A stretch of DNA of 64,000 nt from the NCBI GenBank assembly GCA_019414725.1, contig DXLM01000007.1, forward strand, positions 1 through 64,000. The letters run 5' to 3'. The DNA is from Bacteroides sp. GTDB taxonomy: Bacteria; Bacteroidota; Bacteroidia; Bacteroidales; Bacteroidaceae. Under the pieces are notes generated by a model. It searched no databases. It was not told the DNA's origin and saw only the letters and a program-made list of their open reading frames with translations. Shown here piece by piece: positions 1-8,466 of this stretch (positions are counted from its first letter, which is position 1; every line of letters begins with the position of its first letter). Both the position numbers and the translations under genes were made by a program.

Positions 1-62
1 TTCAACCCATCATAAATATCTGCATTATAAATAAAATCACCAACTTTATATTCTGCATTCAT
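1..62 (-). CDS. Start of a gene cut by the window edge, possibly a methyltransferase
   Basis: Only the first 20 codons are visible. They begin at the ATG at 62 and read MNAEYKVGDFIYNADIYDGL, with no stop before the edge. The gene starts 32 bp after the DUF2867 gene on the same strand, so it is probably the next gene of that operon. The short N-terminus recalls the start of some class I SAM-dependent methyltransferases of gut Bacteroides. That is a memory-based guess, because no motif I-IV residues are inside the window. Confidence 0.5.
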   Translation of the reverse strand, partial: MNAEYKVGDFIYNADIYDGL

Positions 63-94
63 ATTCTTTATTGATTACTGACACATTAAAATGC

Positions 95-532
95 TTATCT
101 GTAAAAAGATTTTTCAATATTATTTTTTGCCCGTTGTAAGAGTATCTTGCAAATTAAATTGTGAAACGGTTTGATTATGGCAAAATAACATTTTCCTAAA
201 CTATTATGGAATCTGACTTTTGTGCTGACAGATATGCGTTGGCTATCACATTCCGTGCTCTCGGTTATAAACGCAATTTCTAAATCAAGATGCTTATCAT
301 TTTTGCATACCGTTGCTATATTCTCGGATTCAATATGTACCAAATCCCATAAATCTCTTTCTTTTTTCAACCCCAAAGGTTTCACCATGACATTACGAAA
401 TTTCATCCAAATGGTTATCCACTTAGGAGCGGAAAAGAACAGTCCGGACAACTCTGCCGCATTTATAAATCTTGCAGAATGAACCATAGAGCTAAATTCA
501 TCTGTATAATCGTAATTCTTATTGTCTTTCAT
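95..532 (-). CDS. DUF2867 family protein
   Basis: 145 aa, function unknown. The pattern fits DUF2867: an aromatic, charged N-terminal part (DYTDEFSS), a helix around 'APKWITIWMKFRNVMVKPLGLK' and a C-terminal RFHNSLGKCYFAIIKPFH segment that in this family forms the strand followed by the HxxI helix. There is no signal peptide and no certain membrane helix. It starts 5 bp after the KilA-N gene ends, which implies co-transcription. Members often sit beside small-molecule enzymes or methyltransferases, but no activity is established, so only the family is called here. Confidence 0.75.
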   Translation of the reverse strand: MKDNKNYDYTDEFSSMVHSARFINAAELSGLFFSAPKWITIWMKFRNVMVKPLGLKKERDLWDLVHIESENIATVCKNDKHLDLEIAFITESTECDSQRISVSTKVRFHNSLGKCYFAIIKPFHNLICKILLQRAKNNIEKSFYR

Positions 533-537
533 AATCT

Positions 538-1344
538 TTATTTCAACAACTTACGATTTTGATTATCATTACTTTCCAATATGCTCATTTGATGGATAGC
601 TATTTGGTTTAGTTTAACAAGACGTTCCCTTTGTGTCATATTCTGTTCGATAAACACAGCATTTAGATTCTCCATATTCGACAAACATATAAGTTCATTG
701 ATAGTGGCATAATCACGGATGTTGCCTTTCAGTTCGGGATTCGCTTCTCTCCATTGTTTTGCTGTCATACCAAACATCGCCACGTTCAGTACGTCGGCTT
801 CATTGGCATAAATAATGCTTGCTTGTACCGGTGTGACTTCCATCGGAACAAGGTTTTGTTTTATGGCATCAGTATGTATGCAGTAGTTGATTTTAGACAA
901 TTCACGTTTCGCTGACCAACCGAGCAGCCTTTGTTCTTCTGTCTTTAGCCGCTGATACTCCTTAACAAGAAGTAATTGGAATTTAGGAGAAATCCACATA
1001 CCAAAATGATATGCTATATCCCGATGTGCATATGTGCCACCGTAACGACCAGCCTTAGAACGAATACCAATTGCACTGGTCCTTTCTATCCACGTTTTCA
1101 CCGAAAGCACAAAATTATTGCTTCCTGCCGCATTTTTAATTGTACCGAATTCGGTACAATTAAAATCGGGATTATACAACATTTCCCATTCGCCAAGATA
1201 CTCGATAGTGCTTTTAAGGCTAAGCCAACGGAAGATAATATGCTCTTGCAGTTGGCTTCTTGCCATGTCTGTAAGGCTGATATAGTCTTCTTCATTGTAT
1301 TTGACAACGCTAATATCTGTATTTTGAACGGTAATTTTTGCCAT
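538..1344 (-). CDS. KilA-N domain protein
   Basis: 268 aa from the ATG at 1344. The frame stays open to a TTG at 1368, but the ATG fits better. Residues about 1-120 match the KilA-N (APSES-related) DNA-binding domain: 'ISLTDMAR' near the start, a central W-x-E-R-T segment, and 'GRYGGTYAHRDIAYHFGMWI' before 'SPKFQLLLVKEY'. The remaining half is helical and probably mediates protein contacts. KilA-N proteins come from phage and other mobile DNA, and chromosomal copies like this one are common in Bacteroides with no proven role. A TATCTTTG -7 box lies at 1372-1379. The 5-bp gap to the DUF2867 gene suggests an operon. Confidence 0.85.
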   Translation of the reverse strand: MAKITVQNTDISVVKYNEEDYISLTDMARSQLQEHIIFRWLSLKSTIEYLGEWEMLYNPDFNCTEFGTIKNAAGSNNFVLSVKTWIERTSAIGIRSKAGRYGGTYAHRDIAYHFGMWISPKFQLLLVKEYQRLKTEEQRLLGWSAKRELSKINYCIHTDAIKQNLVPMEVTPVQASIIYANEADVLNVAMFGMTAKQWREANPELKGNIRDYATINELICLSNMENLNAVFIEQNMTQRERLVKLNQIAIHQMSILESNDNQNRKLLK

Positions 1345-1371
1345 TGTAATTGATGCATTGAGTTTCAATCA

Positions 1372-1379
1372 CAAAGATA
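1372..1379 (-). promoter_or_regulatory. Predicted -7 promoter box of the KilA-N operon
   Basis: The minus strand reads TATCTTTG, a perfect match to the Bacteroides TAnnTTTG -7 consensus, 28 bp before the ATG at 1344. A second identical octamer lies at 1433-1440, so there may be two start sites. No clear TTTG -33 box is visible for either. Confidence 0.5.
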
Positions 1380-1673
1380 GCTATAATTTGTGAGGTTGCA
1401 TTCTTTTTATATGGACTATCTACAAAGATAGGATGCAGTTTTTTTGATAGTAGGCATTATTCCCCGAATAATTTTATTAACTTTATAAATGCAAAGAGTT
1501 ATTTGACAGCATAGCACCGCAAATCGCTGATATTCGCACGGTTGCTAAATCGTTACCTTTGTTTCTCAAATACTACGCTAAAAGTTTATTCTTCAATCGG
1601 TTGCATCAAACTGATGAAAATCTAAAATAAAATGCAAACTGCTTCTTTGGCATGACACATTATGTCGTTGCAG

Positions 1674-1708
1674 ATGCCCGGCTCTCAAAAAGTTTGTCTG
1701 CCGGGCAT
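1674..1708. terminator. Hairpin, 9-bp perfect stem
   Basis: ATGCCCGGC at 1674-1682 pairs with GCCGGGCAT at 1700-1708 across a 17-nt loop. There is no adjacent T-run and no certain gene, so terminator function is only possible. Confidence 0.3.
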
Positions 1709-2018
1709 ATCCATCTTTGTCGTTAAGTTATAATCTGATAAAACTTTACGTACTGTTATTTTTTATTTCCGCACTGCAATGTTTTTGTTCCGCCACCGCA
1801 TTATACTGATATACAACGATATGCAGTGACAGAATTTTCTGTATCCCCACAAAGTGTTTTTTTTCGTTTTTCCTTGCGGAAGCCAGCTCGTCAGATGCCG
1901 GTTGTCATATTGGATACGTAATCTTGGTATATTTACGGCAGTATCCGTGCAAGAAGAGTGCACCATCTGTACCATCACCCAGATGAACAGGCCCTATCAT
2001 TCGGGTGAAGAGCCGTTG

Positions 2019-2052
2019 TCACCTGTGTGAAACTGCCGCTTCACACAGGTGA
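2019..2052. repeat. Perfect 13-bp inverted repeat with 8-nt loop
   Basis: TCACCTGTGTGAA at 2019-2031 and its exact reverse complement at 2040-2052 flank the 8-nt loop ACTGCCGC. It is not followed by a T-run on either strand, so it looks more like a protein-binding or mobile-DNA hairpin than a simple terminator. Confidence 0.6.
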
Positions 2053-2544
2053 AGCAATAAAGCCATAAGGCTGTTTTCATGGTAACATACTGCCGGCAAG
2101 GTACATCTGTTGGAGTTTTGCCGCTATGGGTATGGTGGGCGCAATGTGGTACATTGACCGGCGATTACCAACCGTTTCGGGGCCTTTACAGATATTTTCA
2201 CACCGGAACATACTGATAATGAAGACGATGAGATGACGGGGGAATTTTATATTTCACGTTAAATTAGGCCGTGTTTTCTTTTATAGTCTTTAAGATCTTT
2301 GATATTGATGGGGGGGTGGTTGTACTATGCGTCTTTCTTTATAACGCTATATTGACAAGGCATTGTAACATATAAATAGTGTATGATATTAATGCCTGTT
2401 CGATATACATATTAAATTTACTTGTCTAAAAAATAAGAGCATAACAATAAATCTAAAACAGGAACGGCAATAATATGGGAACAGAATAAATCCCTTCTCC
2501 TCTTTTATTTTCATAAAACTCAAGGCTATAAGCAAAATAATAAC

Positions 2545-2552
2545 TATTTTTG
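2545..2552 (+). promoter_or_regulatory. Predicted -7 promoter box of purM
   Basis: TATTTTTG at 2545-2552 fits TAnnTTTG and lies 29 bp before the purM ATG. No clear -33 TTTG is visible, so the call rests on position and the single box. Confidence 0.45.
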
Positions 2553-2581
2553 CACATTCAATTGAATAAAATATATAACTC

Positions 2582-3751
2582 ATGAGCAATCAACGATACA
2601 TGCAGCGCGGTGTGTCAGCATCCAAGGAAGATGTGCACAACGCCATTAAGAACATTGACAAAGGTATTTTTCCGCAAGCTTTTTGTAAAATCATCCCCGA
2701 TATTCTAGGCGGAGATCCTGAATATTGCAACATTATGCACGCTGACGGTGCAGGTACCAAATCATCACTGGCTTATTTGTATTGGAAAGAAACCGGCGAT
2801 TTAAGCGTATGGAAAGGCATTGCACAAGATGCACTGATTATGAACATCGATGACTTGTTGTGTGTAGGTGCAGTAGATAATATTCTGGTTTCATCAACTA
2901 TCGGCCGTAATAAGCTACTCGTTCCGGGTGAAGTCATTTCCGCTATCATCAACGGAACGGATGAACTGTTGGCCGAACTTCGCGAAATGGGTGTAGGCGT
3001 ATACGCTACCGGAGGCGAGACTGCTGATGTAGGTGACTTGGTTCGTACCATCATCGTAGATTCTACCGTAACATGCCGCATGAAACGTACCGATGTCATT
3101 AACAATGCCAATATTCGCCCGGGTGACGTCATCATAGGTCTGGCATCTTACGGACAGGCTACCTATGAAAAAGAATACAACGGAGGCATGGGCAGCAACG
3201 GACTCACCAGCGCCCGCCACGACGTGTTCGCAAAATACCTGGCCGAGAAGTATCCCGAAAGCTATGACAAGGCAGTACCCGAAGAACTAGTGTACAGTGG
3301 CAATTTGAAGCTGACCGATGCTGTGGAAGGAAGTCCGCTGGATGCAGGAAAGCTGGTACTCTCACCTACCCGTACCTATGCTCCGGTAGTGAAGAAATTA
3401 CTGGATGCGCTCCGACCTGAAATTCACGGAATGGTTCACTGCTCAGGCGGTGCTCAAACCAAAGTCCTGCACTTTGTAGGAAACAATTGCCGTGTAGTAA
3501 AGGACAACCTGTTCCCCGTTCCCCCTCTGTTCAAAACCATCAAGGAACAAAGCGGCACCGATTGGGAAGAAATGTACAAAGTATTTAATATGGGCCACCG
3601 CCTGGAAGTTTACCTCTCACCCGAACATGCCGAAGAGGTGATCGCCATCAGCAAGTCATTCAATATTGACGCGAAGATCGTGGGACGTATAGAAGAAAGT
3701 GACAAGAAGGAGCTAATTATCAAAAGTGAGTTTGGAGAATTCAAATACTGA
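2582..3751 (+). CDS. purM: Phosphoribosylformylglycinamidine cyclo-ligase (AIR synthase) type protein
   Basis: 389 aa, cytoplasmic. PurM closes the imidazole ring of the purine precursor FGAM with ATP to give AIR. The PurM/HypE two-domain fold is recognisable from DGAGTK (55-60), the 'MNIDDLLCVGA' nucleotide-site segment (87-97), GGETADV (144-150) and a GSNGL loop after 'GDVIIGLASYGQ'. It is about 45 residues longer than the enterobacterial enzyme and its motifs differ slightly (NIDD instead of VNDV). This is the usual Bacteroidetes form, annotated as AIR synthase-related, so exact catalytic identity is inferred. It is the first gene of a plus-strand run. Its last 26 bases overlap the next frame. 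Confidence 0.85.
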   Translation: MSNQRYMQRGVSASKEDVHNAIKNIDKGIFPQAFCKIIPDILGGDPEYCNIMHADGAGTKSSLAYLYWKETGDLSVWKGIAQDALIMNIDDLLCVGAVDNILVSSTIGRNKLLVPGEVISAIINGTDELLAELREMGVGVYATGGETADVGDLVRTIIVDSTVTCRMKRTDVINNANIRPGDVIIGLASYGQATYEKEYNGGMGSNGLTSARHDVFAKYLAEKYPESYDKAVPEELVYSGNLKLTDAVEGSPLDAGKLVLSPTRTYAPVVKKLLDALRPEIHGMVHCSGGAQTKVLHFVGNNCRVVKDNLFPVPPLFKTIKEQSGTDWEEMYKVFNMGHRLEVYLSPEHAEEVIAISKSFNIDAKIVGRIEESDKKELIIKSEFGEFKY

Positions 3752-4010
3752 CAAGCAATATTATAATAACACTTCCAAGCCTGCTACATTGAAAAAAAGA
3801 TTTTTTTATGGCATAGGAGCAATAATATGCTCATTAGTTACGATTGATACAATACGCGAGTTGTATTTCATCTCTACCGCATGGGGTCATGAAACAACTT
3901 GGCATGACATACTATATACAGTAAGAAAAGTACTTGCCATACTTGGGTGGATATTACTCACTTGGTATGTCGCAAATAAATGTTTAGAAAAGAATGGCAG
4001 AAAACAATAA
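3726..4010 (+). CDS. Small membrane protein between purM and prfA
   Basis: 94 aa, not recognised. The frame opens with GTG at 3726 inside the end of purM and closes with TAA at 4010, 17 bases into prfA. Overlap at both ends suggests translational coupling. Two hydrophobic segments are visible, at about residues 28-45 (FFYGIGAIICSLVTI) and 67-84 (VLAILGWILLTWYVANK), separated by a Trp/His-rich loop. The C-terminus is basic, consistent with an inner-membrane hairpin protein. No catalytic motif is seen. An alternative in-frame start cannot be excluded because no ATG occurs early. Confidence 0.6.
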   Translation: MSLENSNTDKQYYNNTSKPATLKKRFFYGIGAIICSLVTIDTIRELYFISTAWGHETTWHDILYTVRKVLAILGWILLTWYVANKCLEKNGRKQ

Positions 4011-5109
4011 TACATTACTTGAGAAATTAGACGGGTTAGTGGCTCGCTTTGAGGAAGTTTCCACCCTCATTACAGACCCTAATGTCATAGCTGACCAAAA
4101 ACGTTATGTCAAGCTCACCAAGGAATACAAGGACTTGAATGACATCATGAAAGCCCGTAGAGAATATATACAATGCCTGAATGGACTGGAAGAGGCCAAA
4201 CAAATCATGACTAACGAATCCGACCCGGAGATGAAAGAGATGGCACGCGAAGAGGCAAATCTCTGCGAAGTCCGCATCCCAGAACTGGAAGAGGAAATCA
4301 AACTGTTACTCGTTCCTGCGGATCCGCAAGATGACCGAAATGCCATTCTGGAGATACGCGGTGGTACGGGAGGTGATGAAGCCGCCATTTTTGCAGGCGA
4401 CTTGTTCCGTATGTACTCCAAATACTGCGAGACAAAAGGTTGGAGACTGGAAGTATCCAGCGCCAATGAAGGAGCAGCAGGAGGTTTTAAGGAAATTATC
4501 TGCTCCGTAACCGGAGATAAAGTATATGGCACTCTGAAATATGAATCGGGCGTACATCGTGTGCAACGTGTACCAGCCACCGAAACCCAAGGACGTGTAC
4601 ATACTTCAGCCGCATCAGTCGCCGTTTTACCCGAAGCCGAGCCTTTTGATGTGGAAATTAACGAAGGGGAAATCAAATGGGACACTTTCCGAAGCGGTGG
4701 TGCCGGCGGACAGAACGTAAATAAGGTGGAATCCGGAGTACGCCTGCGCTACAACTGGAAGAACCCCAACACCGGAATAGTAGAGGAAATCCTGATAGAA
4801 TGTACCGAAACCCGTGACCAGCCGAAGAATAAAGAACGAGCCCTTTCTCGCCTGCGTACCTTTATATATGATAAAGAACACCAAAAGTACATTGACGACA
4901 TTGCCAGCAAACGAAAAACAATGGTATCTACCGGAGACCGATCGGCAAAAATACGTACCTACAATTATCCGCAAGGACGTATCACCGACCACCGCATCAA
5001 CTATACCATTTACAATTTGGCCGCCTTTATGGATGGCGACATTCAAGACTGCATTGACCATTTGACTGTAGCCGAGAATGCCGAACGTTTGAAAGAGAGC
5101 GAATTATAA
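3994..5109 (+). CDS. prfA: Peptide chain release factor 1
   Basis: 371 aa, cytoplasmic. RF1 ends translation at UAA and UAG. The stop-codon reading motif PAT is at 194-196 inside VQRVPATETQG, which marks RF1 rather than RF2 (SPF). The catalytic GGQ is at 238-240 in RSGGAGGQNVNKVES; its Gln is the methylation site in known factors. The N-terminal helical domain (about 1-100) and the 'EIRGGTGGDEAAIFA' segment are standard. Length matches the family. The ATG overlaps the preceding small membrane gene by 17 bases. pyrF follows after 36 bp, so the genes are likely read together. Confidence 0.97.
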   Translation: MAENNNTLLEKLDGLVARFEEVSTLITDPNVIADQKRYVKLTKEYKDLNDIMKARREYIQCLNGLEEAKQIMTNESDPEMKEMAREEANLCEVRIPELEEEIKLLLVPADPQDDRNAILEIRGGTGGDEAAIFAGDLFRMYSKYCETKGWRLEVSSANEGAAGGFKEIICSVTGDKVYGTLKYESGVHRVQRVPATETQGRVHTSAASVAVLPEAEPFDVEINEGEIKWDTFRSGGAGGQNVNKVESGVRLRYNWKNPNTGIVEEILIECTETRDQPKNKERALSRLRTFIYDKEHQKYIDDIASKRKTMVSTGDRSAKIRTYNYPQGRITDHRINYTIYNLAAFMDGDIQDCIDHLTVAENAERLKESEL

Positions 5110-5145
5110 TTTAAATATCGTAAACCATAAACTGTAAACATAGCA

Positions 5146-5964
5146 ATGAACAAGCAACAATTATTTGAAAATATCCAAAAGAAAAAATCATTCCTCTGTG
5201 TAGGACTGGACACCGACATAAAGAAGATCCCCGAACATCTGTTAAAAGAAGAAGATCCTATCTTCGCTTTCAACAAAGCCATCATTGACGCTACCGCCCC
5301 TTATTGCATCGCCTATAAACCCAATCTGGCCTTTTATGAAAGCATGGGCGTAAAAGGATGGATCGCTTTCGAAAAGACTGTATCCTACATCAAGGAAAAC
5401 TATCCCGACCAATTCATCATTGCCGATGCAAAACGTGGCGATATCGGAAACACTTCGGCCATGTATGCCCGCACATTCTTTGAAGAGCTGGACATTGACT
5501 CAGTCACCGTAGCTCCTTACATGGGTGAAGACAGCGTGACTCCCTTCCTGAGTTACGAAGGCAAATGGGTAATCCTGCTAGCGCTTACCAGCAACAAGGG
5601 TTCCCACGACTTCCAGCTGACCGAGGACACCAACGGCGAACGCCTTTTCGAAAAAGTATTGCGCAAATCACAAGAATGGGCCAACGATGAAAACATGATG
5701 TACGTAGTAGGCGCCACACAAGGACGCGCTTTCGAAGACATCCGTAAAATTGTTCCCAACCACTTCCTGCTTGTACCTGGAATCGGCGCACAAGGAGGTT
5801 CTCTAGAGGAAGTCTGCAAATATGGCATGAATAGTACCTGTGGACTTATTGTTAATTCAAGCCGTGCCATTATCTATGCGGATAAAACTGAGAATTTTGC
5901 GACTGTAGCAGGACAAGAAGCTCAGAAAGTCCAGGCACAGATGGAGAAAATAATGTGCCAATAA
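5146..5964 (+). CDS. pyrF: Orotidine 5'-phosphate decarboxylase
   Basis: 272 aa. The enzyme converts OMP to UMP, the last step of de novo pyrimidine synthesis, in the cytoplasm. It is a TIM barrel: the first strand carries VGLD (19-22), a Lys follows in AYKPN (58), and the catalytic Asp-x-Lys-x-x-x-Asp cluster is DAKRGD (94-99). The length and the 'DAKRGDIGNTSAMYA' form match the longer type 2 PyrF found in Bacteroidetes, actinobacteria and others. The phosphate loop near 'VPGIGAQGG' and the terminal 'NSSRAIIYA' are also intact. It follows prfA by 36 bp. Confidence 0.95.
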   Translation: MNKQQLFENIQKKKSFLCVGLDTDIKKIPEHLLKEEDPIFAFNKAIIDATAPYCIAYKPNLAFYESMGVKGWIAFEKTVSYIKENYPDQFIIADAKRGDIGNTSAMYARTFFEELDIDSVTVAPYMGEDSVTPFLSYEGKWVILLALTSNKGSHDFQLTEDTNGERLFEKVLRKSQEWANDENMMYVVGATQGRAFEDIRKIVPNHFLLVPGIGAQGGSLEEVCKYGMNSTCGLIVNSSRAIIYADKTENFATVAGQEAQKVQAQMEKIMCQ

Positions 5965-6052
5965 AACAATGTGCTAATATGCAAATTACCAGGTAGATAC
6001 ATAGCGTAATACATTGGTTTAAGCATATCAGCACACTGAATAATTATTCCCC

Positions 6053-7288
6053 ATGAGTGACCGAAAAATTATAAATGACCCCGTCTTCGGGTTTATCAAC
6101 ATCCCGAAGGGGTTACTATATGACATTGTATGTCACCCATTGCTGCAACGTCTTACCCGCATCAAGCAACTGGGCCTGTCCTCTGCCGTATATCCGGGAG
6201 CACAACATACCCGTTTCCAACACTCATTAGGCGCTTTCCACTTAATGAGCGAAACGATCAAGCACCTTACCGCCAAAGGTAACTTCATCTTTGACAGCGA
6301 AGCGGAAGCCGTACAAGCTGCCATCCTGTTACACGACATCGGACACGGTCCCTTCTCCCATGTGCTGGAAAACACATTGGCAGGAGGCGTTTCACATGAA
6401 GAAATCTCCTTGATGCTGATGGAACGAATGAACAAGGACATGAAAGGTCAACTCAATCTTGCCATACAGATATTCAAAGATGAATATCCCAAGAAATTCC
6501 TGCACCAACTGGTCAGCGGTCAATTGGATATGGATCGTTTGGACTATCTGCGGCGTGACAGTTTCTATACCGGTGTATCCGAAGGCAATATCGGGTCCGC
6601 CCGCATCATCAAAATGCTTGATGTAAAAGACGATCACCTGGTAGTAGAATCCAAAGGCATTTACTCCATCGAAAACTTCCTGATGTCCCGCCGCCTGATG
6701 TACTGGCAGGTATATCTGCACAAGACCTCCGTTGCCAGTGAAAAAATGCTGGTCAACACTCTGACACGAGCAAAGGAATTAGCCTTACGTGGCGTAGAGC
6801 TGTTCGCCTCACCCGCTTTAAGATTCTTTTTATACCATCCTATTGATAAAAAAGAATTTTATAACAGCCCGGATTGTCTTGAAAATTTTATTCAATTAGA
6901 TGATAATGACATATGGACTGCACTGAAAGTTTGGAGCAATCACAGCGATGTGGTATTGTCCACTCTGAGTCGTGGAATGATTAACAGGAAACTATTCAAA
7001 GTAGAGGTAACCTCCTCTTCCATCACAAAAGCACGAAAAGAAGAAATTCTTTCAAGAATAAGTAAACAACTGAATATCAATAAGAAAGAAGCAAAATACT
7101 TCCTATCCATATCCAGTATAGAAAACAATATGTATAAAAAGGAGGATGACAGTATTGAAATCATCTATAAAGATGGAAGCACCCGCGATATAGCCAAGGC
7201 TTCGGATATGCTCAACATCTCTCTTCTCTCCCGAAAAGTCAAAAAATATTATATATGTTACCTGCGTTCCGAAAACGACGGACATTAA
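6053..7288 (+). CDS. HD-domain phosphohydrolase (dGTPase-related)
   Basis: 411 aa, cytoplasmic. This is the COG1078 type of HD protein, related to dNTP triphosphohydrolases. Metal-binding residues are visible: 'HTRFQHSLG' near 52-60 (His57), the HD pair at 94-95 in LLHDIGHGPFSH, and a later Asp in 'GQLDMDRLDYLRRDS'. The C-terminal third is variable and Lys-rich. Substrate is not proven; family members hydrolyse phosphate esters of nucleotides. It lies 88 bp after pyrF and 132 bp before lpxD. A long interrupted dyad sits in the upstream gap (5970-6035). Confidence 0.85.
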   Translation: MSDRKIINDPVFGFINIPKGLLYDIVCHPLLQRLTRIKQLGLSSAVYPGAQHTRFQHSLGAFHLMSETIKHLTAKGNFIFDSEAEAVQAAILLHDIGHGPFSHVLENTLAGGVSHEEISLMLMERMNKDMKGQLNLAIQIFKDEYPKKFLHQLVSGQLDMDRLDYLRRDSFYTGVSEGNIGSARIIKMLDVKDDHLVVESKGIYSIENFLMSRRLMYWQVYLHKTSVASEKMLVNTLTRAKELALRGVELFASPALRFFLYHPIDKKEFYNSPDCLENFIQLDDNDIWTALKVWSNHSDVVLSTLSRGMINRKLFKVEVTSSSITKARKEEILSRISKQLNINKKEAKYFLSISSIENNMYKKEDDSIEIIYKDGSTRDIAKASDMLNISLLSRKVKKYYICYLRSENDGH

Positions 7289-7420
7289 ATAATTAGCGAA
7301 TTGTACGGATATATAAAAAAAAAATGCGTAATTTGCATAATTAATGATGTGTTTACACTAACATGTAACACGCAAGTAACAAAACTGAAACATTTAGAAC
7401 ATAAAGAATTAGACAGTATT

Positions 7421-8461
7421 ATGGAGTTCTCAGCTAAACAAATTGCGGAATACATCCAGGGAATTATTGTTGGCGATGAAAACGCAACTGTGCATACTTT
7501 TGCTAAAATAGAGGAAGGCGTGCCGGGAGCGATTTCTTTTCTTTCAAATCCTAAGTATACTCATTACATTTACGATACTCAGTCTACCATTGTGTTGGTA
7601 AACAAAGATTTCGTTCCCGAGCAAGAAGTAAAAGCTACCTTAATCAAGGTAGACAACGCCTACGAAAGTCTGGCTAAACTACTGACCCTCTATGAAATGA
7701 GCAAACCTAAAAAGACTGGTATAGATCCGCTGGCATACGTTGCCCCCACTGCGAAGTTGGGGAAGGATGTATATATCGCTCCGTTTGCCTGCGTAGGCGA
7801 TGGTGCTGAGATTGGTGACAACACTTCCCTCCACCCGCACGCTACTGTAGGAAGCCATGCCAAAGTAGGTAATAATTGTACACTTTATCCACATGCCACC
7901 ATCTATCACGACTGCTTAGTAGGAAACCACTGTACCCTGCATGCAGGCTGCGTAATCGGTGCTGATGGATTCGGATTCGCACCTTCTCCCGAAGGGTACG
8001 AAAAAATTCCACAAATAGGTATTGCCATCATAGAAGATAATGTGGAGATTGGTGCTAATACCTGCGTAGATCGTGCCACCATGGGCGCCACCATTGTACA
8101 TAAAGGAGTGAAACTGGATAACCTGATCCAGATAGCACACAATGTGGAAGTAGGAAGCCACACTGTCATGGCATCACAGGTGGGTATTGCCGGTTCCACC
8201 AAAGTAGGTGAATGGTGCATGTTTGGCGGACAGGTAGGACTAGCCGGACATATTAAGATAGGTGACAAGGTAGGTATCGGCGCACAAGCAGGCGTTCCCG
8301 GTAACGTGAAATCCAACGAGCAAATTCTAGGCACTCCGGCCATCGATGCCAAGAATTTCATGAAATCATCGGCCGTATACAAAAAACTGCCCGAAATTTA
8401 CACCACACTGAACGCCATGCAGAAAGAAATAGAAGAATTAAAAAAACAACTAAATAAATAA
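7421..8461 (+). CDS. lpxD: UDP-3-O-acylglucosamine N-acyltransferase
   Basis: 346 aa from the ATG at 7421. The open frame runs back to a TTG at 7301, but this ATG gives the family length and a normal N-terminus. LpxD adds the N-linked 3-hydroxyacyl chain to UDP-3-O-acyl-GlcN in lipid A synthesis. An N-terminal uridine-binding domain (1-100) leads into a left-handed beta helix of hexapeptide repeats (about 105-320), with the catalytic His at about 240 in 'LIQIAHNVEVG', and a final coiled helix. Five bases separate it from lpxC-fabZ, forming a lipid A operon lpxD, lpxC-fabZ, lpxA. Confidence 0.95.
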   Translation: MEFSAKQIAEYIQGIIVGDENATVHTFAKIEEGVPGAISFLSNPKYTHYIYDTQSTIVLVNKDFVPEQEVKATLIKVDNAYESLAKLLTLYEMSKPKKTGIDPLAYVAPTAKLGKDVYIAPFACVGDGAEIGDNTSLHPHATVGSHAKVGNNCTLYPHATIYHDCLVGNHCTLHAGCVIGADGFGFAPSPEGYEKIPQIGIAIIEDNVEIGANTCVDRATMGATIVHKGVKLDNLIQIAHNVEVGSHTVMASQVGIAGSTKVGEWCMFGGQVGLAGHIKIGDKVGIGAQAGVPGNVKSNEQILGTPAIDAKNFMKSSAVYKKLPEIYTTLNAMQKEIEELKKQLNK

Positions 8462-8466
8462 ACCCC

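Larger units (their letters stand above)
1380..2544. other. Gene-poor 1.2 kb stretch with hairpins and an eroded reading frame
   Basis: No convincing gene lies here. Three things can be seen. A 24-codon ATG frame at 1652-1726 (plus) overlaps a 9-bp hairpin. A very strong 13-bp hairpin lies at 2019-2052. An in-frame stretch at about 2104-2262 (plus) reads as protein-like sequence ending GEFYISR-stop but is broken by a TGA near 2157. The last looks like the 3' end of a decayed gene, of a family I do not recognise. The region may be an old mobile-element scar at the edge of the core block. Confidence 0.5.

Noticed and set aside
1652..1726. 24-codon ATG frame (MTHYVVADARLS...)
   Set aside because: It is very short, is interrupted by a 9-bp hairpin and has no supporting context.
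1763..1978. 71-codon minus-strand frame in the gene-poor region
   Set aside because: No domain, no promoter and no coding-like composition; probably chance.
5970..6035. Long-spaced dyad (TGTGCTAATATGC / GCATATCAGCACA) between pyrF and the HD gene
   Set aside because: The arms are 40 nt apart with one mismatch and no T-run; too weak to call a terminator or riboswitch.
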